Assembly: GCA_965199865.1 (NCBI GenBank)
Contig: CBDATU010000023.1
Coordinates: 62,001 to 126,000 of the forward strand
DNA: 64,000 bases
Reading direction: 5' to 3'
From: JAPOUP01 sp965199865
Lineage (GTDB): Bacteria > Pseudomonadota > Alphaproteobacteria > Rhodobacterales > Rhodobacteraceae
A model generated the notes under the pieces. That model saw only the letters and a program-made list of their open reading frames with translations. It had not been told where the DNA came from and did not search any database. Position numbers and translations under genes: made by a program. Of the stretch, positions 22,971 through 32,594 are shown in pieces (within the stretch, counting starts at the first letter, position 1; every line of letters starts with the position of its first letter).

Positions 22971-24446
22971 CTATCGCGGGGCACCCACATGGCGCCCGAT
23001 TCCCTCTGGCCGTGGCAATGCCGCATGAGCGGCCTCAACCGTGCCAAGCCGACGGGCAACCTGGGAGGTCGGCTCGGAAGAACGCCGCGTTTCGAGGGAG
23101 ACGTGAATCAGTATGTGCTCACCCGTCGCGCAGAGCCGCTCACCCTCCCAAAGCTGATGAAAGATATGCATCTTCTTTCCACGGCCTTCCAGGCAGATTG
23201 TGCTCACTCGAATACGCGCCCCAGCGTGGATCTCATCAAGATGACGAATATGGGTCTCGGCGGTGAAGTAACTGTTTCCGGAAGCCACGTAGTCGGCGTC
23301 ACATCCCACAATGCGCATGAAGCGATCCGTGGCGTCACCGAACACCTGAAGGTATTTCGCCTCGTTCATGTGGCCGTTGTAATCGGTCCAGTCGAGCGGA
23401 ACGGCTTGGCTGGCGGTCTCAATCGGTGCGCCAATGTCGGTGATATCGGAGTAATCGAGAACGGCACCGCTGCGTTCGTGCAGGGCCGCCTCAGCTCGGC
23501 GAAGCAGCTTGCCCGCACCCCAGTCCTGCGCCTTCAGTGCACGCAGCAAAGCAACGAGATTACCGTCACGGATTCGTTCCAGTTCACGGATTGACCGCGT
23601 GCCTGACTGGTCGTCGGACTGCTTCCCGATCATGTCCACCAGATCCGGCGTCAGATCCGGTACATCCATCAGTTTCGACCAAGGCCATTTGAGCGTCGGG
23701 CCGAACTGCTTGATGAAGTGGCGCATCCCGGCCTCTCCGCCCGCAATCCGGTAGGTCTCAAACAGGCCCATCTGCGCCCAGCGCAGTCCAAAGCCATAGC
23801 GAATCGCGTCGTCGATTTCCTCCGTCGTCGCAATTCCATCCTTGACCAGCCACAGAGCCTCGCGCCAAACCGCCTCCAGAAGCCGGTCTGCAATATGGGC
23901 TTCGATCTCCGTACGCACCAGCAGCGGATGCATGCCGATCTCGGCAAGGATGTTTCGTGCGGCCTCAAGGCGTTCATCCGCCATTGCCTCCGTCGGCACC
24001 AGCTCGACCAATGGAAGCAGATAGACCGGGTTGAATGGGTGCACGACCATGATCGCTTCCGGATGCCGAGCGCCTACCACCAGTTCCGATGGCTTGAATC
24101 CGGAAGTTGACGAGGCGATGGTCACCCGTCCGGCTTCCTGCGTCTGTATCCGCCCATAGACCTCTTGCTTCAATCCAAGCCGTTCCGGAACACTTTCCTG
24201 AATCCAGTCAGCGTCCCTGACAGCATCCTCAATAGAATCGAAGAAGACGAGCGGTCCCTCTTCCGGCATCGGCGCATCGGCGAGCCCGGGCAACGAGCGG
24301 CGGGCATTCGCCATGACCGCGTTAACCTTGCGCTCGACTTCAGGATCCGGATCGAAAATTCGGGTCTCCCATCCCATAAGCGCGAAACGGGCGGCCCAGC
24401 CGCCACCAATCACCCCACCGCCAATAATCGCCGCAATCCGACTCAT
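22971..24446 (-). CDS. lcdH: L-carnitine dehydrogenase / betainyl-CoA thioesterase fusion
   Basis: 491 aa from ATG 24446, chosen because GGAGG lies 5 bp upstream. Residues 1-~320 are a 3-hydroxyacyl-CoA-dehydrogenase-type NAD enzyme: IAAIIGGGVIGGGWAARFALMG binding motif, IASSTSGFKPSEL, VVHPFNPVYLLPLVELVPTE. They match L-carnitine 3-dehydrogenase (carnitine to 3-dehydrocarnitine). Residues ~350-475 are a hot-dog thioesterase with VPLDWTDYNGHMNEAKYLQVF. This natural fusion is known in alphaproteobacterial carnitine operons, where the thioesterase releases glycine betaine from betainyl-CoA. The upstream gene supplies the middle step. Both halves look intact. Confidence 0.92.
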   Translation of the reverse strand: MSRIAAIIGGGVIGGGWAARFALMGWETRIFDPDPEVERKVNAVMANARRSLPGLADAPMPEEGPLVFFDSIEDAVRDADWIQESVPERLGLKQEVYGRIQTQEAGRVTIASSTSGFKPSELVVGARHPEAIMVVHPFNPVYLLPLVELVPTEAMADERLEAARNILAEIGMHPLLVRTEIEAHIADRLLEAVWREALWLVKDGIATTEEIDDAIRYGFGLRWAQMGLFETYRIAGGEAGMRHFIKQFGPTLKWPWSKLMDVPDLTPDLVDMIGKQSDDQSGTRSIRELERIRDGNLVALLRALKAQDWGAGKLLRRAEAALHERSGAVLDYSDITDIGAPIETASQAVPLDWTDYNGHMNEAKYLQVFGDATDRFMRIVGCDADYVASGNSYFTAETHIRHLDEIHAGARIRVSTICLEGRGKKMHIFHQLWEGERLCATGEHILIHVSLETRRSSEPTSQVARRLGTVEAAHAALPRPEGIGRHVGAPR

Positions 24447-24546
24447 GCCCGCCTCCGTCCTTCCGGTCCACCAATGTGATATCACTAAGCGCCGAACGTC
24501 GCCAAACTATGAAAGCGGGAGCGACCGGCGAGGAAAGCCTACCGGG

Positions 24547-25464
24547 TCAGGTCGCGGTGGGTGCACGCTTGACCAGCCCCAACCCGGCGCGTACCTCTTC
24601 AGGCCCGATCACGCGAGCACCCATGTTGGAGATTATGGTGACCGCGCGTTCGACCAGCTGGGCATTCGTGGCCAGAACGCCGCGATCCAGCATCAGGTTG
24701 TCCTCCAGACCCACGCGCACGTTTCCGCCAGCCAGTACAGTCGCCGCAACATAGGCCATCTGGTTTCGGCCCAACGAGAATGCCGAAAACGTCCAGTCGG
24801 TCGGCACGTTGTTTATCATTGCGATAAACGTGTTTAGATCGTCCGGTGCGCCCCAGGGCACGCCCATGCACAGCTGGACCAGTGCCGGTGTTTCGAGAAT
24901 TCCATCTTTCACAAGCTGTTTCGCATACCAGAGATGGCCGGTGTCGAACGCCTCGATTTCCGGTTTCACACCCAGTTCAGTCATCATGCGGCCCATTTCC
25001 CGCAACATACCGGGCGTGTTGCACATCACGTAGTCAGCCTCAGCGAAATTCATCGTACCGCAGTCAAGGGTGCAGATTTCGGGCAAACACTGCCTGATAT
25101 GCTCGACCCGTTCGGCCGCACCCGCCATGTCGGTTCCCGATTCGTTCAGCGGCAGCGGGCGCTGCGTTGGCCCAAAGACAAGGTCACCTCCCATTCCGGC
25201 GGTGAGGTTCAGCACGACATCCACATCCGCATCCCGGATACGGTCCGTAACCTCCCGGTAGAGTTCCAGCCGCCGCGAAGGCGCACCAGAGTCAGGCTCA
25301 CGTACGTGACAATGCACCACCGCCGCGCCCGCTTTCGCCGCATCTATGGCGTTGTCGGCGATATCCTTCGGCGAGCGGGGCACATGTGGGCTGCGGTCCT
25401 GGGTACTACCTGCTCCAGTTACTGCACAGGTAATGAACACTTCCCGATTCATGGCCAATGGCAT
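24547..25464 (-). CDS. BKACE family 3-dehydrocarnitine cleavage enzyme
   Basis: 305 aa from ATG 25464, with GGGAGGA 8 bp upstream; longer upstream starts lack this. Beta-keto acid cleavage enzymes (BKACE/DUF849) are TIM barrels binding Zn through an HxH motif. Here AVVHCHVREPDSG, LNLTAGMGG, EICTLDCGTMNF, IEAFDTGHLWYA and VQLCMGVPWGAP are all in place. Next to the carnitine dehydrogenase-thioesterase, the expected reaction is 3-dehydrocarnitine + acetyl-CoA to betainyl-CoA + acetoacetate. The two genes lie 100 bp apart and are probably one transcript starting upstream of 25464. Confidence 0.9.
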   Translation of the reverse strand: MPLAMNREVFITCAVTGAGSTQDRSPHVPRSPKDIADNAIDAAKAGAAVVHCHVREPDSGAPSRRLELYREVTDRIRDADVDVVLNLTAGMGGDLVFGPTQRPLPLNESGTDMAGAAERVEHIRQCLPEICTLDCGTMNFAEADYVMCNTPGMLREMGRMMTELGVKPEIEAFDTGHLWYAKQLVKDGILETPALVQLCMGVPWGAPDDLNTFIAMINNVPTDWTFSAFSLGRNQMAYVAATVLAGGNVRVGLEDNLMLDRGVLATNAQLVERAVTIISNMGARVIGPEEVRAGLGLVKRAPTAT

Positions 25465-26227
25465 CTGCGATTCCTCCCTCGTTTCATGGCGAGTAGGATG
25501 GATATGCATGCCTGCGCAAGTCCGTTTGCGCCCGCACGCGACGAGCCCCGCCACCAACCACTCCGATTGAGTTGCCGCCTGCCACCTTCACAGCCCAATT
25601 GTCGGGAGATGATCAATCAGGCAAAGGAACAATCCCAATGACACGCATACCGGTCGCAACCTGTCGATTAGGGCATGACTTCGGCTTTGGGGCATAGGGA
25701 AATATAGGTTACCGGAATCTCTACATACTGCACCACACGCAAATTGGTCACGACAATTTATCTACATAATGCGCCATTCTGGAATTTTCTGCTACATGAT
25801 GATAATTCCTGTTCGATGCATTACATTCTGCAAAGACCTTACTCTCAGGTTGAGCTGGTCGTGATCAATATTCATGCCGCCAATCCCACGGCTCCTGTGC
25901 CTGATACATCAGCAGAGGAGTTCCGTCTCCGATAATGGCCGACACCGCTATACAACACCTCCCGGACATGTGGGTGCCTGTAGGCTTCATAGATCCCGTA
26001 CCGACACCTGTCTGCGGTATAGTCAGCGCATCATTCCTTTCCGCATCTGACCATAGCGCCCGACATCCGCCAAGGGTAGTTCTGGGCTCCAGGTGGCCAA
26101 CGCACCAAATGCTTCACTACACAAAGTCTTCGGTCGGGAGATAGAATCGCCATCACGTTGTCGAAAACGGGATAGAAACCAGTATGAACATCGCTGAACT
26201 AACCAGGAAAATTTCCCGAGCATTCCC
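25465..26227. other. Divergent intergenic region
   Basis: About 760 bp between the divergent BKACE and MFS genes, relatively AT-rich near 25700-25830. It should hold both promoters. Small frames within (25744-25935, 25935-26144) have no supporting motif or ribosome-binding site. No operator could be identified with confidence. Confidence 0.45.
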
Positions 26228-27463
26228 ATGCGCCTTCTGATTTCCTTCGCCGCGCTGTTCATTTCAGCCATCCTATTGCAACTTTCATCGGGTGGGGTCG
26301 GGCCGCTTGACGCGCTTTCGGGCCTGCAGCTGAACTTCACGAAAGCCGAAGTCGGTATGCTGGGCTCAGCGCATTTCATCGGCTTCTTTGGCGGCTGCTG
26401 GTACGCACCGCGGCTGATGGGTAGCATTGGCCATTCACGCACCTTCGCCGTGTTCACCGCCATGGGTGCGATGGGTCTTCTGGCACATACTATGGGACAG
26501 AATCCGTATTTCTGGGCGCTTCTGCGGATCGCATCGGGATTCTGCGTCGCCGGCTGCTACACAGTCATAGAGGCGTGGCTTAACGCCAAGATCACCAATG
26601 AGATCCGTGGCCGTGCCATGGGAACCTATCGGATCGTCGACACGGGCGGTTCACTCGGAGCACAGCTGCTGATCGCGGTTCTGGAGCCGGTGCACTACGT
26701 CTCATACAACATTCTGGCACTATTCTGCTGCGCTTCGCTTCTACCATTGACCCTCACCCGTGCCAGCCAACCCGAGACGCCTGCCGCGCCGCGTCTCAGG
26801 CCGGGTCTTGCCTGGGGATGCTCCCCCCTTGCCGTTGTCGGCGTGCTTGTGGCCGCCCTGTCAGGGGCTTCGTTCCGCATGGTCGGCCCAGTCTACGGAC
26901 AGGAGGTTGGGCTGGCCATCGATCAGATCGCATATTTCCTTGCAGCCTTCGTTCTCGGAGGTGCCATCGCGCAGTATCCGCTTGGCTGGCTTGCCGACAA
27001 ATACGATCGCCGATGGGCGTTGATATGGCTTTCCGGAGCCGCGATCGGATCATGTGCACTCACAATCTCGATGAGTGGCAGCGGCACGGCGGGAGTGATG
27101 TTCGCAGCCGGACTGTTCGGATTCACCACCTTCCCGATCTATTCACTCTCCGCGGCGCACGCACATGACTTCGCGACATCGAACCAGCGGGTCGAACTTT
27201 CCGCGGCTCTGCTGTTCTTTTTCGCCCTTGGCGCAATCGTCAGCCCCTATCTGGTCGCGAGACTTGTAGGGACCTATGGGCCAAGCGCATTGTTCGTTCT
27301 GGTGGCTCTGGGACATGTCGGGCTGATCGCTTTCGGCCTAGCCCGAATGACGGCACGGCCAACTCGCGAGTGGCGCACGCCATATCTCTACTCCCCGCGT
27401 ACATCGTTTCTCATCGGCAGGCTCATGAGGCACCTGCGCGACGTCAACGGCGACCGGAAGTAG
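26228..27463 (+). CDS. MFS transporter (YcaD-like)
   Basis: 411 aa with about 12 hydrophobic segments, beginning at once with RLLISFAALFISAILLQL. It shows MFS hallmarks: a GMLGSAHFIGFFGGCWYAPRLMGSIGHSRTF loop (motif A-like), ALLRIASGFCVAGCYTVIEAWLNAKI, and LGGAIAQYPLGWLADKYDRR as the second-half motif A. This pattern is typical of the YcaD/CynX-like branch. Substrate is unknown. Divergence from the carnitine genes makes an onium compound possible but unproven. The ribosome-binding site is weak. Confidence 0.85.
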   Translation: MRLLISFAALFISAILLQLSSGGVGPLDALSGLQLNFTKAEVGMLGSAHFIGFFGGCWYAPRLMGSIGHSRTFAVFTAMGAMGLLAHTMGQNPYFWALLRIASGFCVAGCYTVIEAWLNAKITNEIRGRAMGTYRIVDTGGSLGAQLLIAVLEPVHYVSYNILALFCCASLLPLTLTRASQPETPAAPRLRPGLAWGCSPLAVVGVLVAALSGASFRMVGPVYGQEVGLAIDQIAYFLAAFVLGGAIAQYPLGWLADKYDRRWALIWLSGAAIGSCALTISMSGSGTAGVMFAAGLFGFTTFPIYSLSAAHAHDFATSNQRVELSAALLFFFALGAIVSPYLVARLVGTYGPSALFVLVALGHVGLIAFGLARMTARPTREWRTPYLYSPRTSFLIGRLMRHLRDVNGDRK

Positions 27464-27721
27464 GCTTTGATGCCGAATGCCCCCGGAAGCTGGCATATCG
27501 GGGTCACAGATATCCAGCCGCGTGGCTTAACTTCTGGGCAGTCGCGCTTTCTGCGCTTGCGAATGCCAGTGTTTTCCGACTAGCTTCCCTCCGCACCGGA
27601 ATTCAACTTCGTTTCAACACAACAGACTGACTCCGCAGGAACCCTAGAGACCACACCCATCGATACAGCGCCCTGCGGAAACCCCTGAAGCGGGCGGTCA
27701 TTAGCGGCAGGCAAGGAACGC

Positions 27722-29440
27722 ATGGAACGCATCCTCATCACCTCAGCGATTCCCTACATCAACGGGATCAAGCATCTGGGCAATCTTGTTGGCAGCCAGT
27801 TGCCAGCTGACCTTTATGCCCGCTTCATGCGTGCCCGCGGACACGAGGTGATGTTCATCTGCGGAACCGACGAGCACGGCACACCAGCCGAGCTGGCCGC
27901 AGCCAAGGCTGGCAAGCCTGTGGCCGAATACTGTGCCGAGATGTGGGCCACGCAGAAAAATCTCTCTGATGGTTTCCGCCTCAGCTTCGACAAATTCGGG
28001 CGTTCGTCATCGCCACAGAACCATCGTCTGACGCAGTACTTCGCGGGGCGTCTGGCCGACAACGGACTCATTCGGGAAGTCGCCGAGAAACAGCTCTATT
28101 CCAACGCCGACAGGCGGTTCCTGCCCGATCGGTATGTCGAGGGCACCTGCCCCGCCTGTGGCTACGACCGTGCCCGCGGCGACCAGTGCGAGAACTGCAC
28201 CAAACAGCTTGATCCCACGGACCTGATCGAACCACGTTCGGCAATTTCGGGCTCGACCGATCTGGAACTGCGCGAAACCAAGCATCTTTATCTGCGCCAG
28301 TCGGCGCTTAAAGAGCAACTGGACAACTGGATAGGCTCAAAAGTGGATTGGCCACTCCTGACCACGTCGATCGCGAAGAAATGGCTGCATGACGGAGACG
28401 GATTGCAGGATCGCGGCATCACGCGTGATCTTGACTGGGGTGTACCGGTTCGCCGCGGGGAAGATCCGTGGCCGGGCATGGAACACAAGGTCTTCTATGT
28501 CTGGTTCGATGCCCCAATCGAATATATCGCCGCGACCAAGGAATGGGCGGATGGCGAAGGGCTGGACGATGCTGCCTGGCACCGCTGGTGGCGAACCGAC
28601 GAAGGTGCCGACGATGTGCGATATGTTCAGTTCATGGGAAAGGACAACGTGCCGTTCCACACACTGAGCTTTCCAGTCACCATTATCGGATCGGGAGATC
28701 CCTGGAAGCTCGTCGATTACATCAAGTCTTTCAATTATCTGAACTATGATGGTGGCCAGTTCAGCACATCACTCGGCCGTGGCGTGTTCATGGACCAGGC
28801 GCTCGAGATCCTTCCGGCGGACTGCTGGCGCTGGTGGCTGCTCTCACACGCTCCCGAGAACTCGGACAGCGAGTTCACATGGGAGAATTTCCAGGTTTCG
28901 GTCAACAAGGATCTTGCCGATGTCTTGGGCAATTTCGTCAGTCGCGTGACCAAATTCTGCCGCTCGAGATTTGGCACTTCTGTTCCGGACGGTGGAGATA
29001 TCGGAGAGCGCGGGAAAGCGCTTACCGCAGAACTGGAACGGCGTCTCGCCGCCTATCAGGGACATTTGGAGGCAATCGAGATCCGAAAGGCTGCTAACGA
29101 GCTGCGGGCAATCTGGGCAGTTGGCAACGAGTATCTGCAGGACGCCGCTCCCTGGAGTCTATATAAGGAACATCCCAAGCAGACCGCGGCCGTCATCCGT
29201 CTTTCGCTAAATCTGGTCCGGCTATACGCGGTGCTGTCATCGCCGTTCATTCCTGACGCCTCAGCGACGCTTCTTTCAGCGCTGCGAACGGAGAACGATG
29301 CCTGGCCTGAGGACATTCACTCGGCGCTCTCCGCCCTCCCTGCGGGACACGCATTCACCGTTCCGGACAACCTGTTCCGCAAGATCGCTGACGTTGAGCG
29401 CGAGGGCTGGCAAAGGCGTTTCGAAGGAAAACGCGAATGA
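27722..29440 (+). CDS. metG: Methionyl-tRNA synthetase
   Basis: 572 aa, class I synthetase. The N-terminus ILITSAIPYINGIKHLGNLVGSQLPADLYARF holds the HIGH-like motif (HLGN). The zinc knuckle CPACGYDRARGDQCENC lies near residue 140. The KMSKS-equivalent loop reads GGQFSTSLGRGVFMDQALEILPADCWRWWL, a variant I associate with alphaproteobacterial and related MetG. The anticodon-binding helical domain follows, without the C-terminal tRNA-binding extension. It charges initiator and elongator tRNA-Met and is normally essential, so this part of the window is core chromosome. AAGGAACGC precedes the ATG. Confidence 0.96.
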   Translation: MERILITSAIPYINGIKHLGNLVGSQLPADLYARFMRARGHEVMFICGTDEHGTPAELAAAKAGKPVAEYCAEMWATQKNLSDGFRLSFDKFGRSSSPQNHRLTQYFAGRLADNGLIREVAEKQLYSNADRRFLPDRYVEGTCPACGYDRARGDQCENCTKQLDPTDLIEPRSAISGSTDLELRETKHLYLRQSALKEQLDNWIGSKVDWPLLTTSIAKKWLHDGDGLQDRGITRDLDWGVPVRRGEDPWPGMEHKVFYVWFDAPIEYIAATKEWADGEGLDDAAWHRWWRTDEGADDVRYVQFMGKDNVPFHTLSFPVTIIGSGDPWKLVDYIKSFNYLNYDGGQFSTSLGRGVFMDQALEILPADCWRWWLLSHAPENSDSEFTWENFQVSVNKDLADVLGNFVSRVTKFCRSRFGTSVPDGGDIGERGKALTAELERRLAAYQGHLEAIEIRKAANELRAIWAVGNEYLQDAAPWSLYKEHPKQTAAVIRLSLNLVRLYAVLSSPFIPDASATLLSALRTENDAWPEDIHSALSALPAGHAFTVPDNLFRKIADVEREGWQRRFEGKRE

Positions 29441-29490
29441 AACGCGATCCGGGGTTGCCGACCATGATTTCCGCCATTAAACGGATTGGT

Positions 29491-29580
29491 GGAGACGTGG
29501 CCGAGTGGTCGAAGGCGCTCCCCTGCTAAGGGAGTAGGCGGGGAACCGCCTCGAGGGTTCGAATCCCTTCGTCTCCGCCA
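29491..29580 (+). tRNA. tRNA-Ser (anticodon GCU)
   Basis: 90 nt including an encoded CCA. The acceptor stem GGAGACG pairs with CGTCTCC. The anticodon stem-loop is CTCCC-CTGCTAA-GGGAG with anticodon GCT. The long variable arm is typical of tRNA-Ser, and the T loop is GGGTTCGAATCCC. It reads AGC/AGU serine codons. It lies 50 bp after metG and immediately left of the mobile/defence segment 29800-44639. Confidence 0.97.
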
Positions 29581-29604
29581 CTTGCGTATCGCAAAACTGA
29601 GATG

Positions 29605-29632
29605 AGGTCCCTTGTGGGGCCTTTTTTCTTTG
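29605..29632 (+). terminator. Rho-independent terminator after tRNA-Ser
   Basis: AGGTCCC-TTGT-GGGGCCT stem-loop (one G-T pair) followed by TTTTTT, 25 bp after the tRNA. A classic intrinsic terminator. Confidence 0.85.
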
Positions 29633-29799
29633 GCTCTTTTGATAATTCGTAGCGAACGGAGGGCTCCGCGGTGCGGTTTTCGGTGGCGCGCATGCCGCCG
29701 AACCCGCTTCGGAGGCGGTTCGGGAGGCTGGTGAACGACTGGCGGGCAGCGCTTCGGGCGGCCCGGATGGGGCCGCCGCGTGGCCTGCTTCATGATCCG

Positions 29800-30767
29800 T
29801 CAGGTGAGCGCCATCGGCCTCCGCCGCAGGCTGCGGGCGCTGGCCCAGCACCCCTGCGCGGTCATCACCGGGTACGGATCGGCCCCGCGGCGCTGGAAGA
29901 AGAGAAGATAGTGGTCCAGGTATTTCGTCGCCACGCCGTTGAAGCGGCGGATCCATCCCTTCAGGTGGCTGTGGAGGCTGTTCACCGTCTGGATGTGAAG
30001 GGAGCCTTGCCCCCTGCCGCCCTTAAGCTCCGTGTGCGACGTCCCGCGCTCCGCCGCCAGCGCGGCGTAGGCCTGATGGGCGTCCGTGACCAGGACGGAG
30101 CCCTCCGGTCGACGGGGTCGCTCAACAGCCGGCGGAGGTCGTCCACCGACATGCGCCCGAGGCAGGCGGAACGCAGGCATGTCCCCCGCTGCCTGTCGGT
30201 GGCGGTGAGGACGCAGACCTTTTCCTTTGATATCCCGCGCTTTTTCGACTTCCGGCCACGCTTCCGGGCGGGCCGGGGAAGGTCCCCGCGCTGCCCCCTG
30301 AAGGACAGCCTGAAATACGTCTCGTCGGCCTCGACGACGCCGGAGAGCCTCGGCCCGGGCATGCGGCTCAAGGCGTTGAGAACCTTGTGACGCCAGGCGA
30401 AAGCCGTCGGCAGGCTGATGTCCATCCTCTTCACGATGACCGGCAGCGACAGGCCCTGGAACATCAGCTTTATGTAGAGCGCCCAGGTCGGATCGTCCTT
30501 ATGGGAGTAGTGGCGGACCGTCCCCGTCCTGGCGGAGAAGGTGCGCCCACAGCTCCGGCACCTGAATCTCCGCTTCCCGCGGACCGATCCGTTTCTGCGG
30601 ATGTCCGCGTGACCGCAGTGCGGGCATTTCGACGGGTCCGGCGGCTCTCCGGCGTCGGCTTCGGAGGGTTCGGCGAGAAGCGTCCGCTTCATTTCCCGCC
30701 TTTCGGCACTGACGGACGAGGCGATGAGGTTCCTTATCGAGATCATGGGGAACAGATGGCGAACCAT
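29800..30767 (-). pseudogene. IS1595-family transposase, frameshifted
   Basis: Starts at 30746 or 30767. Next is a zinc ribbon (CPHCGHADIRRNGSVRGKRRFRCRSCG), then FSARTGTVRHYSHKDD, IVKRMDISLPTAFAWRHKVLNAL and the ISXO2-type DDE core (VVEADETYFRLSF). After LLSDPVDR at about 30115 the frame shifts by one base. The other frame continues GSVLVTDAHQAYAAL (second Asp), HIQTVNSLHSHLKGWIRRFNGVATKYLDHYLLFF (His/Asn replacing Glu as usual in this family). It is a nearly complete but inactivated IS1595-like transposase. Clear terminal repeats were not found. Confidence 0.85.
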
Positions 30768-31261
30768 GATCGCGGACGCAAGGCCTTCGGACGGATTATT
30801 TCGGAAAAATTCCGTTTTTCCGCAATGTGTTGCCGGAATCCCGCCGGATCGCACTACAAGTCTTCTGAAGAGCCTTTTCTTTTTGTTTCGAAAGGGGTTT
30901 AGCGAAGCCACCCGACTTCCGGAGACTGGCGTTTCCGCCGAAATCGGTCTCTGAACGCCCCGCGCCTCTTTCCATCCGCCCTTAATCCAAATCGAGACGG
31001 ATTCAAAAAATGACGTATTTACAGCGTGTTGGCGAAATCGAACTGCGCCGCAGTTGAAGGAGGTTCGTCTGCTCTCGGTGCGAACCAAGACACCCGAAGG
31101 CGGCGTGGTTGTGCGGGGTGAAGCGCAATTCGGAAATGGAAATGACCGATCTAATGGACCAAGCAACGAAACATGTCGTGCTCATTGGATCGTTGTTAAA
31201 TCCAGTCAGCCTGCGCATGGTACTCTGTATTTCGAAAATGTCATCCGCAGATGATTGTAAT
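30768..31261. other. Intergenic between IS1595 remnant and dprA-like gene
   Basis: About 490 bp without a supported gene. AT content rises near 30800-30900 (GGAAAAATTCCGTTTTTCC forms a small inverted repeat near 30801-30820), which may be an IS end. Nothing else is recognisable. Confidence 0.4.
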
Positions 31262-32593
31262 TCAACTTTCAAAGAGGGATGCTTGTCGCCGATCCGCAGA
31301 AGCCGCTTGATAGCGAACAGGTTTGCTAAGTTTCTTGATCTGACCATCCGAAGTGCCGCGTTTCAGCCATGCGTTAACTTGCGCCTTCTCCAATTCTAGA
31401 CGCACTGCGATGTCCTCGACCTTCAATGGGTCTTCACCGGTCAAATCTAGGAGACGCCGAAGAAACAGTGCGTAGAAGCCGATCGCAGGCTCCGGAGATG
31501 TGGTGTCAAGATCATTGTTTTCGATGGACTCGCTTTCGGTTGGGTTTTCGGCAGCCCCACCTTCACTCCCTGGTTCAGTGGTCGTCGCGCCGGTCTTAGT
31601 GTCAGAAGGTGTGATCGACGCCTCAGATTGCAACAGTGGCAATCCTCCTGCCTCTTGTGTTGCGATATCCCCGTCGGAGACCATCTCCCACAAGTTTGAA
31701 AGTGCCGGAATTTCTTTCGGAAACCAACGCGCACCTTGCTGAACTAGTGCTGCGTTGCCCGATTGGGGACTATCCTTCGTCTTCACCCAGAGTGACACCC
31801 AATCGTGTTTCAGGTCTTCGATAGCTCCGTTCCAAGTGCCTCCCTTTTTGGGTGTGCTGTTCACGACCACGGCTGCATCAGATAGACAGTAGATATACTT
31901 GTTTCTTCCCATCGCCTTACCGACGTTGAAACCCGTCTCCGGGTTGAACGGCGAAACCAGAACCAAGTCACCAGCGAGCAAGTATTTGCGATACTTGGCA
32001 GATGTAGCTGCCCGAAGAAGGTTGTTGGCCATTACTCCGACTGCTGTTCCCTCACCTGCGAGGGCGCCGAGCATCGCGCTTTCGTCAACGCCTCGGGCAC
32101 CGCCGGAGACCACAGAGAATCCTTGGTGGGCGGCGGAACGGGCGAGGTTGATCGAGAAATCTAAATCGTCTTCGTCGGCGTTACGGGAACCCACCACCGC
32201 GATACCGCCCTTATTGAGCAGCGCTTTATTTCCACAACCAAAGAGGACGGGGGGAGAGTCCAGCCGCAACCTTCGCTTTAGCCTCTCCGGATAATCCGGT
32301 TCGGATCGGGTAACTATCCATAGTCCAGCCCGTTGCCATTTCTCGAAAGCAAGACCCAGTGCTCCGCCACGATCCAAGAGGCCTTCAATTCGTTCGAGAG
32401 TGATAGTTCGGTCCATCCAACTCGAAAGAAGGGATTTCGGATCTTCCTTTAGCAGTCGCGATGGTTCCATCTCATGGTTCTTCAGCCAGAGAGCAAACCG
32501 TCCCCACTCCTTGACCGAAAGTGGCTTGGCGTCAGTCTTGCCAAACGGGACTGTGAGGAGGATCACCGCTTGTGCTTGGGCGAAAATGTTCAT
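31262..32593 (-). CDS. DprA/SMF-like DNA-processing protein of RecQ-PRTase pair
   Basis: 443 aa from ATG 32593, which sits one base after the stop of the helicase gene (TAG-A-ATG), so the two are translationally coupled. The Rossmann core reads GGIAVVGSRNADEDDLDFSINLARSAAHQGFSVVSGGARGVDESAMLGALAGEGTAVGVM, then LVSPFNPETGFNVGKAMGRNKYIYCLSDAAVVVNSTPKKGGTWNGAIE, the SMF/DprA nucleotide- or ssDNA-binding fold in the GGARGVD/GGTW variant. A long acidic Ser/Thr/Glu-rich linker leads to a C-terminal winged helix (KVEDIAVRLELEKAQVNAWLKRG ... VRYQ). Classical DprA loads RecA on incoming DNA. This divergent version is more likely an accessory sensor of the helicase. Confidence 0.85.
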   Translation of the reverse strand: MNIFAQAQAVILLTVPFGKTDAKPLSVKEWGRFALWLKNHEMEPSRLLKEDPKSLLSSWMDRTITLERIEGLLDRGGALGLAFEKWQRAGLWIVTRSEPDYPERLKRRLRLDSPPVLFGCGNKALLNKGGIAVVGSRNADEDDLDFSINLARSAAHQGFSVVSGGARGVDESAMLGALAGEGTAVGVMANNLLRAATSAKYRKYLLAGDLVLVSPFNPETGFNVGKAMGRNKYIYCLSDAAVVVNSTPKKGGTWNGAIEDLKHDWVSLWVKTKDSPQSGNAALVQQGARWFPKEIPALSNLWEMVSDGDIATQEAGGLPLLQSEASITPSDTKTGATTTEPGSEGGAAENPTESESIENNDLDTTSPEPAIGFYALFLRRLLDLTGEDPLKVEDIAVRLELEKAQVNAWLKRGTSDGQIKKLSKPVRYQAASADRRQASLFES

Positions 32594-32594
32594 T

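Noticed and set aside
25744..26144. Two small plus-strand frames between the carnitine and MFS genes
   Set aside because: No start signals or motifs; the region is better explained as a divergent promoter region.
30387..30954. Plus-strand frames opposite the IS1595-type transposase
   Set aside because: Antisense shadows of the zinc-ribbon and DDE coding region.
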